64,000 nt of DNA from Ureibacillus sinduriensis BLB-1 = JCM 15800 (GTDB taxonomy: Bacteria > Bacillota > Bacilli > Bacillales_A > Planococcaceae): assembly GCF_000772955.1 (NCBI RefSeq), contig NZ_JPVO01000052.1, positions 124,001 to 188,000 on the forward strand. Direction: 5' to 3'. The first letter of the stretch is position 1, and each line of letters starts with the position of its first letter. The notes beneath the pieces are model-generated. The model did no database searches. It worked only from the letters and a program-made list of their open reading frames with translations, and was not told where the DNA came from. The position numbers and the translations under genes are program-made. Of this stretch, positions 8,145 to 16,153 are shown piece after piece.

Positions 8145-8320
8145 CAACCAGGAGTATCAACAGGAAGAACAATAGAATGATTCAGATAAACTTCACCCGG
8201 TACAACATTGGTTTGATTTACCGAATGGATGAACGGTGCCAGGTTTCCAAAAGCGACGACCCTTATTACACTAGGCTGCAGTACGTCAAAATGATTGTCT
8301 TGCTCTTTATTCTTTTCCAC
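8144..8320 (-). CDS. Overlapping small ORF, 58 residues, unknown
   Basis: The frame opens at a GTG at 8320, which overlaps the end of the P-loop kinase gene by 14 bases, with GGAG four bases upstream inside that gene. It runs to a TGA at 8144-8146. The product is mostly beta-prone (VIRVVAFGNLAPF in the middle, ending LPVDTPG), soluble, with no signal peptide. The general look, including the TPG end, faintly recalls the small GerP spore-germination proteins, but I cannot support that assignment. The frame ends exactly at the terminator of the converging gene, which favours a real coding sequence. Confidence 0.42.
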   Translation of the reverse strand: MEKNKEQDNHFDVLQPSVIRVVAFGNLAPFIHSVNQTNVVPGEVYLNHSIVLPVDTPG

Positions 8321-8804
8321 TAAACTCCAAAATATTCAAACCCTCTGATGCTTCAGGTGTTTCAAAAAATTTAGTAACATGGATAAACATCGCTTCCGTA
8401 TCAAATGCTGCTCTTTCAGGTTGTTCCTTACTCCTTTTCGCAATTTGACGCAAACATTGTTCCTTATCCAAATTTAGGAAAACTAATTGGTGTGTAGCAT
8501 TGATTTCCGTCGCAATACCTACCAACCACTCTCGCTGTTTTTGAGTGTTGCCTGGAAAATCCATCACAACATCCGTCCCGACACTCAATATGTTTTGGAC
8601 ATACTTTTTCACTAACGGTTTGATCTGCACTGAGAACTTTAGATAATCTTCAAATGTGGTGATTTGATTGGGATAAAGCGAAGAAAGCCATTCGTCCTCG
8701 GATAGGAGTACAGCACGTTTCTCATTAGCCATTTGTTTTGATTTTGTTGATTTTCCTGCTCCCATTTTCCCACAGAAAAAATAAAGCGTCCCCAATTGTT
8801 CCAT
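8307..8804 (-). CDS. P-loop kinase-like ATPase (AAA/zeta-toxin-like fold)
   Basis: 165 residues. The Walker A motif GKMGAGKST is at 12-20. SEDEWL near 35 and VVMDFPGNTQKQREW near 79 resemble the substrate Asp/Arg region of small-molecule kinases. LVFLNLDKEQCLRQIAKRS follows the usual sensor/lid pattern. Such proteins phosphorylate small molecules; the substrate cannot be read from the sequence. G-rich AGGGGG-type ribosome site about eight bases before the ATG. It overlaps the start of a small downstream ORF. No antitoxin-like gene is adjacent, so a toxin role is unlikely. Confidence 0.78.
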   Translation of the reverse strand: MEQLGTLYFFCGKMGAGKSTKSKQMANEKRAVLLSEDEWLSSLYPNQITTFEDYLKFSVQIKPLVKKYVQNILSVGTDVVMDFPGNTQKQREWLVGIATEINATHQLVFLNLDKEQCLRQIAKRSKEQPERAAFDTEAMFIHVTKFFETPEASEGLNILEFSGKE

Positions 8805-8979
8805 ATTATCATCCCCCCCGCTAATCTAAATAGCTGTTGCCCATATTGTAAAACTATAATTTGCAAACAGTGCTTCATGGATCTCTTTCTATGTTTACTT
8901 TTTCCTTCACTTTTGTTTAGTACTAAAGATGTTTATCCTGGATACCATACATAATTATCACTCTTTGAAAGACTTTTAC

Positions 8980-9195
8980 TCAATCACCACCGGGAGGCGA
9001 GGCATCGTATGATTTTTTACCACTTGCATTATAATTGCGGCGTCTATGCTGTCTGATTTTTTCATATTTACGTTCCGTTGGGTTCATTCGCTGCCATCTC
9101 ATCCAGTGATACACTTTCGATATTATTTTCACCAGCAGCATGTAACCAAAAATAATAATGATTACTCCTATGAAACTACCCAATAGGGATTCCAT
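8980..9195 (-). CDS. Small single-span membrane protein
   Basis: 71 residues: one membrane helix at about 5-27, followed by a basic Arg/Lys-rich segment and a hydrophilic tail ending SPPGGD. The open frame can begin at a TTG at 9198, but AGGAGG eight bases before the ATG at 9195 makes that the likely start. No family was recognised; the basic domain just inside the membrane suggests a cytoplasmic tail. Confidence 0.62.
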   Translation of the reverse strand: MESLLGSFIGVIIIIFGYMLLVKIISKVYHWMRWQRMNPTERKYEKIRQHRRRNYNASGKKSYDASPPGGD

Positions 9196-9289
9196 CAATT
9201 TATCCTCCTCTAATAAAGCTGTCTATCAACAGTGTAAGATTTCATAGAGCTTTTTATAAAAACTGGCTTTACAAAGCAATTATTTCCAA

Positions 9290-9625
9290 CTATTTTGTAT
9301 GTCTTTTGGCAAATGTAGAAGGCTTAAACGAAACGTTATATTTCCCTTCAAGTTCCTTCCTTACTTTTTCTGTTAGCTTTACCCCTTGTTCATTATGTGC
9401 TTCTTCAAGTTCGATTCCTCTGGGAACGATCCCGTCATTATCCCAATCAATCCATTCACCATATTTCGATATCCATTCTGCTAGTTCTGACCTTAACTCG
9501 TTTGAAATTGGAACATATGTAATTTCAAAGTTACAAAGACATTTATTGCACCATATCGCATCCGCACCGATATCTCCTTCTACTCTTAAATCATATGTTT
9601 CATCACATTTACATTGCTCAATCAT
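9290..9625 (-). CDS. Hypothetical protein with zinc-ribbon-like cysteines
   Basis: 111 residues when started at the ATG at 9625, which has GGGGG nine bases upstream; the frame is open to 9694. Cys residues occur as CKC near the start and WCNKCLC about 28 residues later, spaced like a small metal-binding knuckle, with acidic and aromatic residues after it (EWIDWDNDG). The C-terminal half is basic. Likely a cytoplasmic zinc-binding protein. No function is proposed. Confidence 0.64.
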   Translation of the reverse strand: MIEQCKCDETYDLRVEGDIGADAIWCNKCLCNFEITYVPISNELRSELAEWISKYGEWIDWDNDGIVPRGIELEEAHNEQGVKLTEKVRKELEGKYNVSFKPSTFAKRHTK

Positions 9626-9811
9626 TGCTTTTAGCCCCCTTTTAACTATTTTATCCAATCCATTCTGGTAAATAGTGAAATTCAAATTAGACACAACAAA
9701 AAGTCAAACATGATAAACTAAAAGACATAGTTTATGTTCTGGAACACTAAGTATTTGTCTTCACATTCCAATTTTACCACGGAGCAACTAGCCACTAGCT
9801 TAACAATTTAT

Positions 9812-9853
9812 CTAATAGAAGAAAGACACAATACTTTTGAAAGCATTATGTCT
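9812..9853 (-). terminator. Probable terminator of fabH-fabZ
   Basis: Imperfect 13-base stem on the minus strand (AGACATAATGCTT with AAGTATTGTGTCT). The tail is only moderately T-rich (TTTCTTCT), so efficiency is uncertain. Confidence 0.6.
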
Positions 9854-9885
9854 AGAAGAACCTAAAAAACTCACTCCAAGGTATA

Positions 9886-10311
9886 TTAATCACCAAATGC
9901 AAAAATTAAATCCATTTCGCAAACGGATTCCCCGTCCACAGTGGCCTTACCCTTTCCCTTTCCGATAGGACCTTTTAAACGAGTGATTTCAACCTCAAGA
10001 CGTAGTTGATCACCCGGTTTTACTTGCTTTTTAAAACGACAATTATCTATACCAGCTAAAAGCCCTAAACGCCCTTTATTTCCATCTTTAACTAGCATCA
10101 CAACTGCACTTAATTGTGCTAATGCTTCCACAATCAATACACCAGGCATTACAGGATAATTCGGAAAATGCCCATTAAAAAAAGGGTCATTTATTGTAAC
10201 ATTTTTAATACCGACCGCTCTCTTACCCTCTTCCAGTTCCAGAACTCTATCCACTAAAAGAAAAGGATAGCGATGTTTTATTATTTCTTTAATTTTTTGT
10301 ATATCAAACAA
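9886..10311 (-). CDS. fabZ: 3-hydroxyacyl-ACP dehydratase FabZ
   Basis: Dehydrates (3R)-hydroxyacyl-ACP in type II fatty-acid synthesis. The hot-dog fold carries [10 protein letters not shown] and [12 protein letters not shown]; the catalytic pair is His48 and Glu62, spaced as in E. coli FabZ. The frame is open to an ATG at 10350, but that lacks a ribosome site. A TTG at 10311 has GGAGG (10320-10324) eight bases upstream and gives a 141-residue protein beginning [10 protein letters not shown], typical for the family. It lies just downstream of fabH on the same strand and shares its FapR-type control. A main fabZ copy is probably elsewhere in the genome, as in other Bacilli. Confidence 0.94.
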   Translation of the reverse strand: MFDIQKIKEIIKHRYPFLLVDRVLELEEGKRAVGIKNVTINDPFFNGHFPNYPVMPGVLIVEALAQLSAVVMLVKDGNKGRLGLLAGIDNCRFKKQVKPGDQLRLEVEITRLKGPIGKGKGKATVDGESVCEMDLIFAFGD

Positions 10312-10360
10312 TATTGAAACCTCCATAGCGTCATCATTACTATATGCCATTCAAATTACT

Positions 10361-11368
10361 TCACAATGCTTTTGGGGCCGTGACTTGCTCATCAAAGTTT
10401 ATTTCTAGAAGTTGCCCAGCGTGTACCAAGCCAGATCCAAACCCGTACATAAGAACCCGATCCCCATTTTTTACTTTACCTTCACGTATTCCAAGATCAA
10501 GTGCTAAAGGTATTGTTGCAGCAGAGGTATTTCCAAAGTTCACCAAGCTATAAAGAGTCTTTTCCATTGGATAGTTTAATTTTTCACAAATTGGCTCTAT
10601 TAGTCTTAAGTTAGCACTATGCGGTATAAACCAATCAATTTGATCTAAATTGGTTTGTGTTTTTTCCAATATTCGTCTTATGCTATCTGGTACATTTCTT
10701 GCGACCCATCGAAACACTTCTCTACCGTTCTGTACAAGATATTGAGTGTCGATCAACTCAATGCCATTGACCTTTTTGGAAAGTCCAGAACGATACACAT
10801 GTTGTGCTCCACGCCCATCACTTCCTAGATGGAATCCAATGAAACCTTTTGATTTCTCATCTCTTTCAACCAATACAGCACCAGCCCCATCACCAAATAA
10901 AACACACGTACTCCTATCTGTATAATCGGTAACTTTGGAGAGGGTATCTGCGCCAAGCACTAGTATTTTTTTGTGAAGACCAGATGAAATTAGACTGTGG
11001 GCTGTATGCAAACCATAAACAAATCCTGCACACGCCGCACTTAAATCAATTGCGCCTGTTTGGGAAATTTTCAATTGGTCCTGGATGATACTTGCGACAG
11101 ATGGAAATGGAAAATCGGGCGTACTTGTCGCCACGATAATCATATCCACATCTTCAACAGTTTTATCATATCTTTGCATCAAGTCTTTTACAGCAGAGAC
11201 ACACAAGTCACTGGTAAATTCATCAGGACGGGCTATTCTGCGTTCATGTATTCCAGTTCTTTGTAAAATCCACTCATTATTTGTCTCAACCATTTGCTCA
11301 AGGTCAGAATTTGTTAATCTTCTTTCGGGCACATATGTCCCAATCGCCGTTATTCTAGCTCCCAACAT
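10361..11368 (-). CDS. fabH: 3-oxoacyl-ACP synthase III (FabH-type, FabHB/YhfB-like)
   Basis: Condenses a starter acyl-CoA with malonyl-ACP to begin fatty-acid synthesis, including branched chains in Bacilli. 335 residues with the thiolase fold and the full KAS III triad: Cys113 (SAACAGF), His250 (IPHSAN) and Asn280 (GNTSAA). The ATG at 11368 follows an AGGGGTGAAGTGA leader. A strong promoter at 11417-11445 overlaps a FapR-like operator. Pairing with fabZ rather than fabF is more like the second, B-type fabH than the main fabHA-fabF operon; the assignment to FabHB is inferred. Confidence 0.95.
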   Translation of the reverse strand: MLGARITAIGTYVPERRLTNSDLEQMVETNNEWILQRTGIHERRIARPDEFTSDLCVSAVKDLMQRYDKTVEDVDMIIVATSTPDFPFPSVASIIQDQLKISQTGAIDLSAACAGFVYGLHTAHSLISSGLHKKILVLGADTLSKVTDYTDRSTCVLFGDGAGAVLVERDEKSKGFIGFHLGSDGRGAQHVYRSGLSKKVNGIELIDTQYLVQNGREVFRWVARNVPDSIRRILEKTQTNLDQIDWFIPHSANLRLIEPICEKLNYPMEKTLYSLVNFGNTSAATIPLALDLGIREGKVKNGDRVLMYGFGSGLVHAGQLLEINFDEQVTAPKAL

Positions 11369-11400
11369 TCACTTCACCCCTAATTTATTATAAGTTGATA

Positions 11401-11417
11401 TTAATACCTGGTGCTAA
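11401..11417. promoter_or_regulatory. FapR-type operator
   Basis: TTAATACCTGGTGCTAA matches the FapR inverted repeat TTAGTACCTGGTACTAA at 15 of 17 positions. It overlaps the start of transcription and abuts the -10 of the fabH promoter. FapR senses malonyl-CoA in Bacilli. Confidence 0.82.
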
Positions 11418-11445
11418 TTGTAACCATAATTATCCTTTTTTTCAA
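11417..11445 (-). promoter_or_regulatory. fabH promoter
   Basis: Minus-strand TTGAAA (11445-11440), exactly 17 bases, then TACAAT (11422-11417). Confidence 0.85.
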
Positions 11446-11790
11446 GAAGAAAAGGCATTTCTAAAAATAAAGCTGTTGTATGAGTGCGATATTTCCTTTT
11501 ATCAAAAATGCCACTTCATTAGGTCCAGTTTAAACAGCCCGTTAACTAAAAAAACACTTTCCTTATTCAAGGAAGCGCCAGGTTGTTAGAATCTGTTATG
11601 AAAGAAAGCAATTAGAAGCCTGCTACATTGGGACATTAATCACCAACTGCAGCAGGCATATGATCATTTATACCGTTTTACATTATCTATGTTTATTGGC
11701 CCCTCACCTATTACGCACCTAACGTAATAAAAGAAGAGTGGACCTTCCCTAAATTCGAGCAGGTTGTTTTCATTTGACTCACTATTATGA
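11446..11790. other. Intergenic stretch with two inverted repeats
   Basis: No gene was seen. A long hairpin GCCTGCT...AGCAGGC at 11618-11657 has an inner TTGG/CCAA pair but no T-run. TATTACG / CGTAATA (11709-11729) has seven-base arms with a seven-base loop. Either could be a weak terminator of the SDR gene that ends at 11791. Confidence 0.55.
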
Positions 11791-12684
11791 TTATAAGTCG
11801 ATCGGTTCACCACCTGTCACTCCATAAATCTGGCCGGTGATATAACTTCCTTCATCGGATGCTAGAAGAACATACACCGGCGCAAGCTCCACCGGTTGTC
11901 CCGCGCGGCCAAGAGGGGTGTTTTGGCCAAACTCAGGGATTTGTCCATCCAATTGTCCGTTATCCAACTGCAACGGTGTCCAAATTGGTCCCGGCGCCAC
12001 CCCATTGACACGCACTCCCTTGGAAGCAAAGTACGCGGAAAGGTTTACCGTAAAGTTGCTTATCGAACCTTTTGTAGCGGCATAATCCATCAAAGAGGTG
12101 GACGGATTGAAAGATTGGACCGATGTGGTAGTAATAATTGCACTTCCTGGTTCCAGATGCTCTTCGGCCGCTTTTACGGTTTCAAACATGCTGATGATGT
12201 TTACTTTGAAGGTATCCTGCACTTGTTTGATTGTTAAATCACTTAGTGTTGGCTGTGCGATTTGTTGCGCAGCGTTCAATACGAGCGTGTCCAAAGTGCC
12301 GAAAGCTTCCACCGTTTTTGCAACAATCTCTGTCGCTGTGCCTTCTTCCCGCAAGTCATATGGCAGCAATAATGCTTTTTTGCCTGCTTTTTCAATTAAT
12401 TCTTTCACTTCGTGCGCATCTTCTTCTTCACCAGGGAAGAATTGGATGGCCACATTAGCCCCTTCTCGCGCATAGGCAATGGCCGCGGCACGGCCGATTC
12501 CGGAATCGCCTCCGGTAATCAAGGCATTGCGCCCTTCCAGGCGATTGTATCCTTTATACGATTCCTCCCCGCAGTCAGGTTTAGGGCTCATTTTACTTTG
12601 CAGTGCTGGTGTGTTCTGTTCTTGATCCGGGAACTTTTCTGTATAAAATTTCTTGCGTGGATCGGTTAGATGTGTGTTTTTCAT
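11791..12684 (-). CDS. SDR oxidoreductase, stress-type (YhdF/YhxD-like)
   Basis: 297 residues: a ~50-residue N-terminal extension rich in Pro/Lys, then a Rossmann fold with TGGDSGIG (57-64), Ser188, Tyr201 and Lys205 as the catalytic set. The extension and the GGDSGIG variant are typical of the general-stress SDR branch found beside catalases and manganese catalases; the substrate is unknown. A close paralogue lies at 25821-26744 after katE. The start at 12684 has GGAG nine bases upstream; the ATG three codons earlier is too close to that site. Confidence 0.9.
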   Translation of the reverse strand: MKNTHLTDPRKKFYTEKFPDQEQNTPALQSKMSPKPDCGEESYKGYNRLEGRNALITGGDSGIGRAAAIAYAREGANVAIQFFPGEEEDAHEVKELIEKAGKKALLLPYDLREEGTATEIVAKTVEAFGTLDTLVLNAAQQIAQPTLSDLTIKQVQDTFKVNIISMFETVKAAEEHLEPGSAIITTTSVQSFNPSTSLMDYAATKGSISNFTVNLSAYFASKGVRVNGVAPGPIWTPLQLDNGQLDGQIPEFGQNTPLGRAGQPVELAPVYVLLASDEGSYITGQIYGVTGGEPIDL

Positions 12685-12927
12685 TAAAACCATCTCCTAT
12701 TCTGTTTAATCTTTAAAGCCAAAGAATAAAAAGTCCACACTTTGCAAACTTTCAAAAACCAATCTATGGTACATTTTTTACCCAATGATCATTACTTTAA
12801 ACAGATTCGGTTCTATTCCCCTTTTCAAATCCACTTATTTATAAGAACTGCTGTGGTTAACCTCTTTACCTATTTGCCCCTTCGAAATACAAGGTTTTGC
12901 ATACATTTGTGGAAGACGCGAAGTCGC

Positions 12928-12973
12928 AAAAAAATAAAGTTATTTAAGGAAAAGCTGATCCTCAAATAACTTT
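12928..12973 (-). terminator. Terminator of the VanZ-family gene
   Basis: AAAGTTATTT / AAATAACTTT arms extended by AGGA/TCCT-type pairs, followed by ATTTTTTT on the minus strand. Confidence 0.9.
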
Positions 12974-12984
12974 TAAATGTTTAA

Positions 12985-14412
12985 TCAATCGATTGCAGCA
13001 GGTATCAATGCTTCCCAATGTTGGCCATTCACTAATCCCGTAAACTTGTAAACAGGCTGATAGTAACCTTTGGAGTCGAAAGTGTAGTCAAGCTCATAGC
13101 CATTTACAAATAACTTGTCCCCATCCTTTAGATCATTATATATAGTAAAATTCCCATTCAAAATTTCTTTATATGCTTGCGAGGGGCTGCTAATTTTAAT
13201 ATCTCTTACATATTCCATTTCCTTCATATCATAAAACACATCAATTGGCAGGTCATTATTTTGGGAGGGTATCAGCATAATGAATCCTTTAAAAAAATCT
13301 TTTTCTTCATAGGCTATATTTTTGATGGACCGTTTCATGTCCCACCGCAAAGTATTTTCATCTTGTGTACTAAATGTCGCCTCTTCCGACAATAACCCAT
13401 TTGATAGCAGCCACTTTTCATAAAAATCCCGATAACTATTTAATTCCTCCTGAGCCATAGAGACGGTTTCATAATTTTCGGTATACAAATTCCACGTTCC
13501 ATCTTTTAAACTATAATTCAAAAATATTTCCTTGCCACTATTGTCTAATAAAGTCCATATGCGGTTGAAGCCATCCTTGCGCATACCGCCCTTTTGCGAT
13601 AAATTAAAAGAGCTTTGCAATAAATCCGCCATATCATTTCCGTATTCAAGATTATGAATTTGGTCGCTATAATACAGTGAAACTGTGTCCCCTTCTTTCT
13701 CGAGTTTCGTTTTTAGCGTCACTTCAACATGGTTCATATTTTGTGCAGATGCCGGGCGAATGGAAAGGTTCCCGAGTTCTTTTGAATGGTACACAATCAT
13801 TGCCCCCGTGAAAAGCAGTGTAAAAACAAGTGGAAGGCAAAGCGCTTTAAACAACGGCTGAAGCTTTAGTTTTCGATGTGCCACCGCATCCAAAATTGCA
13901 CGCATCAAGAGATATCCCGCAATACTACCGATTGTGTTGTGCAGTATATCATTCAATTCAAATATTCCTCTTTTGGTGAACAGTTGGAATAATTCAATGC
14001 CCAATGTAACAGTTAGCGACACTAGTATGATCGGAACAATTCTGCGCGTTCTACTTCCGAGAAGCGGCAACAAAAAGCCGAGTGGTGCAAACATTAACAT
14101 ATTAAAAATGATAAGCTGTAATTCACTAAGAGACCATTGATTCCAAGCATTCATATAATCGCTGAACAGACGGAGATTAACCCACCCCTCAAAATGTGCC
14201 CCTCTGCTGAATGTTGTTAAAACCATCACAACAACAAACCAACCCAGCAGTAAAAATAAAGCGCTAAATTGACTCAGTGATGCTTTTTTGCTCCCACCCC
14301 TTTTTCGATATAATTTATACGATAAGTACATGATTCCAATGATTACGACCGCCGCAATCGAGGCTATCGGCAAAATCGGCAGTAATTTACCGATAATACT
14401 TTTAATGTCCAT
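12985..14412 (-). CDS. VanZ-domain membrane protein with large extracytoplasmic C-terminus
   Basis: 475 residues. After two N-terminal helices, the VanZ-like domain (about 55-185) shows NMLMFAPLGFLLPLLG and GIFELNDILHNTIGSIAGYL. A further helix near 195-213 leads to about 260 residues with no membrane span that are probably outside the cell. VanZ itself lowers teicoplanin sensitivity in enterococci, but most VanZ-family proteins have no assigned role. The long C-terminal domain is not part of the classic 160-residue VanZ and I do not recognise it. Its own terminator follows. Function: unknown, possibly cell-envelope related. Confidence 0.82.
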   Translation of the reverse strand: MDIKSIIGKLLPILPIASIAAVVIIGIMYLSYKLYRKRGGSKKASLSQFSALFLLLGWFVVVMVLTTFSRGAHFEGWVNLRLFSDYMNAWNQWSLSELQLIIFNMLMFAPLGFLLPLLGSRTRRIVPIILVSLTVTLGIELFQLFTKRGIFELNDILHNTIGSIAGYLLMRAILDAVAHRKLKLQPLFKALCLPLVFTLLFTGAMIVYHSKELGNLSIRPASAQNMNHVEVTLKTKLEKEGDTVSLYYSDQIHNLEYGNDMADLLQSSFNLSQKGGMRKDGFNRIWTLLDNSGKEIFLNYSLKDGTWNLYTENYETVSMAQEELNSYRDFYEKWLLSNGLLSEEATFSTQDENTLRWDMKRSIKNIAYEEKDFFKGFIMLIPSQNNDLPIDVFYDMKEMEYVRDIKISSPSQAYKEILNGNFTIYNDLKDGDKLFVNGYELDYTFDSKGYYQPVYKFTGLVNGQHWEALIPAAID

Positions 14413-14746
14413 CTTACAATCTCACTCCTTATATTCGAATTTAACATCGGATTAATAATTATTTAAAGGAATCCAATCTCGGTATGATGTAATGGGTGCT
14501 GCACTCCCACATTAAGTGTTCCAAGAATTGTTAAAAACAACTTATATCCAACAGTATAAAGGTCAATTCTTAATATAAATTGCGGAAACTTCTTAAGTTT
14601 TTCTTAACATTTGGATGAAAAAGAACCCTTACAAGAGGAAGGGCCCATAAAAGATTTCTTAACTTTCATTGTGACTGAGGTACACACCGACTAAAATGAT
14701 TGTTGATAGACCATGATTAAACCAAGACTTGGCTCATCCGTTAGCA
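14413..14746. other. Intergenic stretch, no gene seen
   Basis: About 330 bases between the VanZ gene start and the gluconate-permease terminator. A weak CCCTT / AAGGG hairpin with a T5 tail on the minus strand lies at about 14622-14646. No reading frame with a ribosome site stands out. The VanZ promoter must lie here but no clear hexamer pair was found. Confidence 0.5.
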
Positions 14747-14789
14747 TAAAAAAAGCATACCGGCACATTCATATGTGCAAGTATGCTTT
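14747..14789 (-). terminator. Terminator of the glycerate kinase-permease operon
   Basis: AAAGCATAC...GTATGCTTT stem with an inner GCACAT/ATGTGC stem, then seven T on the minus strand. Confidence 0.92.
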
Positions 14790-14794
14790 GTTCA

Positions 14795-16141
14795 TTATAC
14801 AAATATGAGCCATAAAATGATCGTGAATACAATGGTTGTGATTCCTTGTAAAAGAGTTGCCATTGTTTGAGCTTTATAGGCTTGCGTTACTTCCATTCCA
14901 CTATACTGCGTAACTACCCAGAAAAAGCTGTCGTTTACGTGGGAAACCGTCATAGCCCCAGCGCCGATTGCCATGACGACCAGCGCCAATGGAAGGGCAC
15001 CTTCAATTCCAGCTGTTACCAGCATCGGTGCTACAAGTGTGGACGTAATAACGAGAGCCGTTGTCGACGAACCTTGCGCTGTCTTAAGAGCTGCTGAAAT
15101 GATAAATGGCACTAGCAAGAACAGGGATCCCGTAGCTAGTGAACCAAGGTCCATCTGCTGCAGCTTGTCGCCCACGCCTGTTTCTTTAATAATCGTTCCA
15201 AATGACCCACCTGCTGCAGTTATGAGTAGAATAGGGGCCGCATCCTTTAAGCTATCTCCAATCCAGCCGGTTAACGTCTCTTCGTTTAATTTCGGAAGCA
15301 ATGGGAATGCTGCCAATACGCCTAGAAGCAACGCAACGATCGGGCTTCCTAAGAAACGCAGGATCATATTGACAGTGGATTCAGGATTGCCTACTAGCGC
15401 TGCAATCGAACCGATCCCAATCAACACAATCGGCAGTATGATAGGGAAAAATGCTTTGAATGTTGATGGCATCTCCCCAAAAGATTTAATAACGTCTTCG
15501 TAATCAAGCGCCTCTTCCTCATCCATCGGCACTCTAATTTTTGTAGCGACTTTCACTGCCCAAAGATACCCTATAAATGTTGCGGGAATGGCTACGATGA
15601 GACCAACAAGAATGACTGTCCCTAAATAGTCTGCCGCACCAATATTTCCCGCCGCGGCAATTGGTCCAGGAGTTGGCGGAACAAGAACATGTGTCGCATA
15701 CAGTCCTGTTGCAAGTGCTACACCCATGGAAGCAATCGTCACTTTTGCACGTTTTGCCAAAGATTTTTGCAAGCTTGATAGAATAATGAATCCAGAATCA
15801 CAGAATACAGGAATCGAAACGATATAACCGATGATCGACATTGCTAATTGAGGTCGCTTCGGCCCAACAATACGCAGTACAACTTCCGCCATTCGGTAAG
15901 CGGCACCGGAACGCTCCAATATGACACCGATCATCGTTCCTGCCACGATGACAATCCCGATACTTGTCATTAAACTGCCAAAACCGGTATTGATATTCGT
16001 TACAACATCCAATAAGGGCATACCGCTTGCAATGCCTACAAAGAATGAACTTAAGATTAATGCTAAAAATGGATGTAGCTTTAACTTGGCCGTTGCAAAT
16101 ACAACCAGTAATACCCCCAGTAAAATAATGACAAATAACAT
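14795..16141 (-). CDS. GntP-family permease, probable glycerate or gluconate transporter
   Basis: 448 residues with about 12 to 14 membrane helices throughout. IGIVIVAGTMIGVILERSG, IPVFCDSGFIILS and LVPPTPGPIAAAG are hallmark GntP/GntT segments. The family imports gluconate and related sugar acids by proton symport. The gene is 12 bases downstream of the glycerate kinase gene and opposite a CdaR-type regulator, so glycerate is the most likely substrate here; gluconate cannot be excluded. Confidence 0.92.
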   Translation of the reverse strand: MLFVIILLGVLLVVFATAKLKLHPFLALILSSFFVGIASGMPLLDVVTNINTGFGSLMTSIGIVIVAGTMIGVILERSGAAYRMAEVVLRIVGPKRPQLAMSIIGYIVSIPVFCDSGFIILSSLQKSLAKRAKVTIASMGVALATGLYATHVLVPPTPGPIAAAGNIGAADYLGTVILVGLIVAIPATFIGYLWAVKVATKIRVPMDEEEALDYEDVIKSFGEMPSTFKAFFPIILPIVLIGIGSIAALVGNPESTVNMILRFLGSPIVALLLGVLAAFPLLPKLNEETLTGWIGDSLKDAAPILLITAAGGSFGTIIKETGVGDKLQQMDLGSLATGSLFLLVPFIISAALKTAQGSSTTALVITSTLVAPMLVTAGIEGALPLALVVMAIGAGAMTVSHVNDSFFWVVTQYSGMEVTQAYKAQTMATLLQGITTIVFTIILWLIFV

Positions 16142-16153
16142 ACGAAATCCCCC

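Noticed and set aside
8307-8804. Zeta-toxin assignment for the P-loop kinase-like protein
   Set aside because: The Walker A motif alone is shared by many small kinases, and there is no epsilon-like antitoxin gene beside it.
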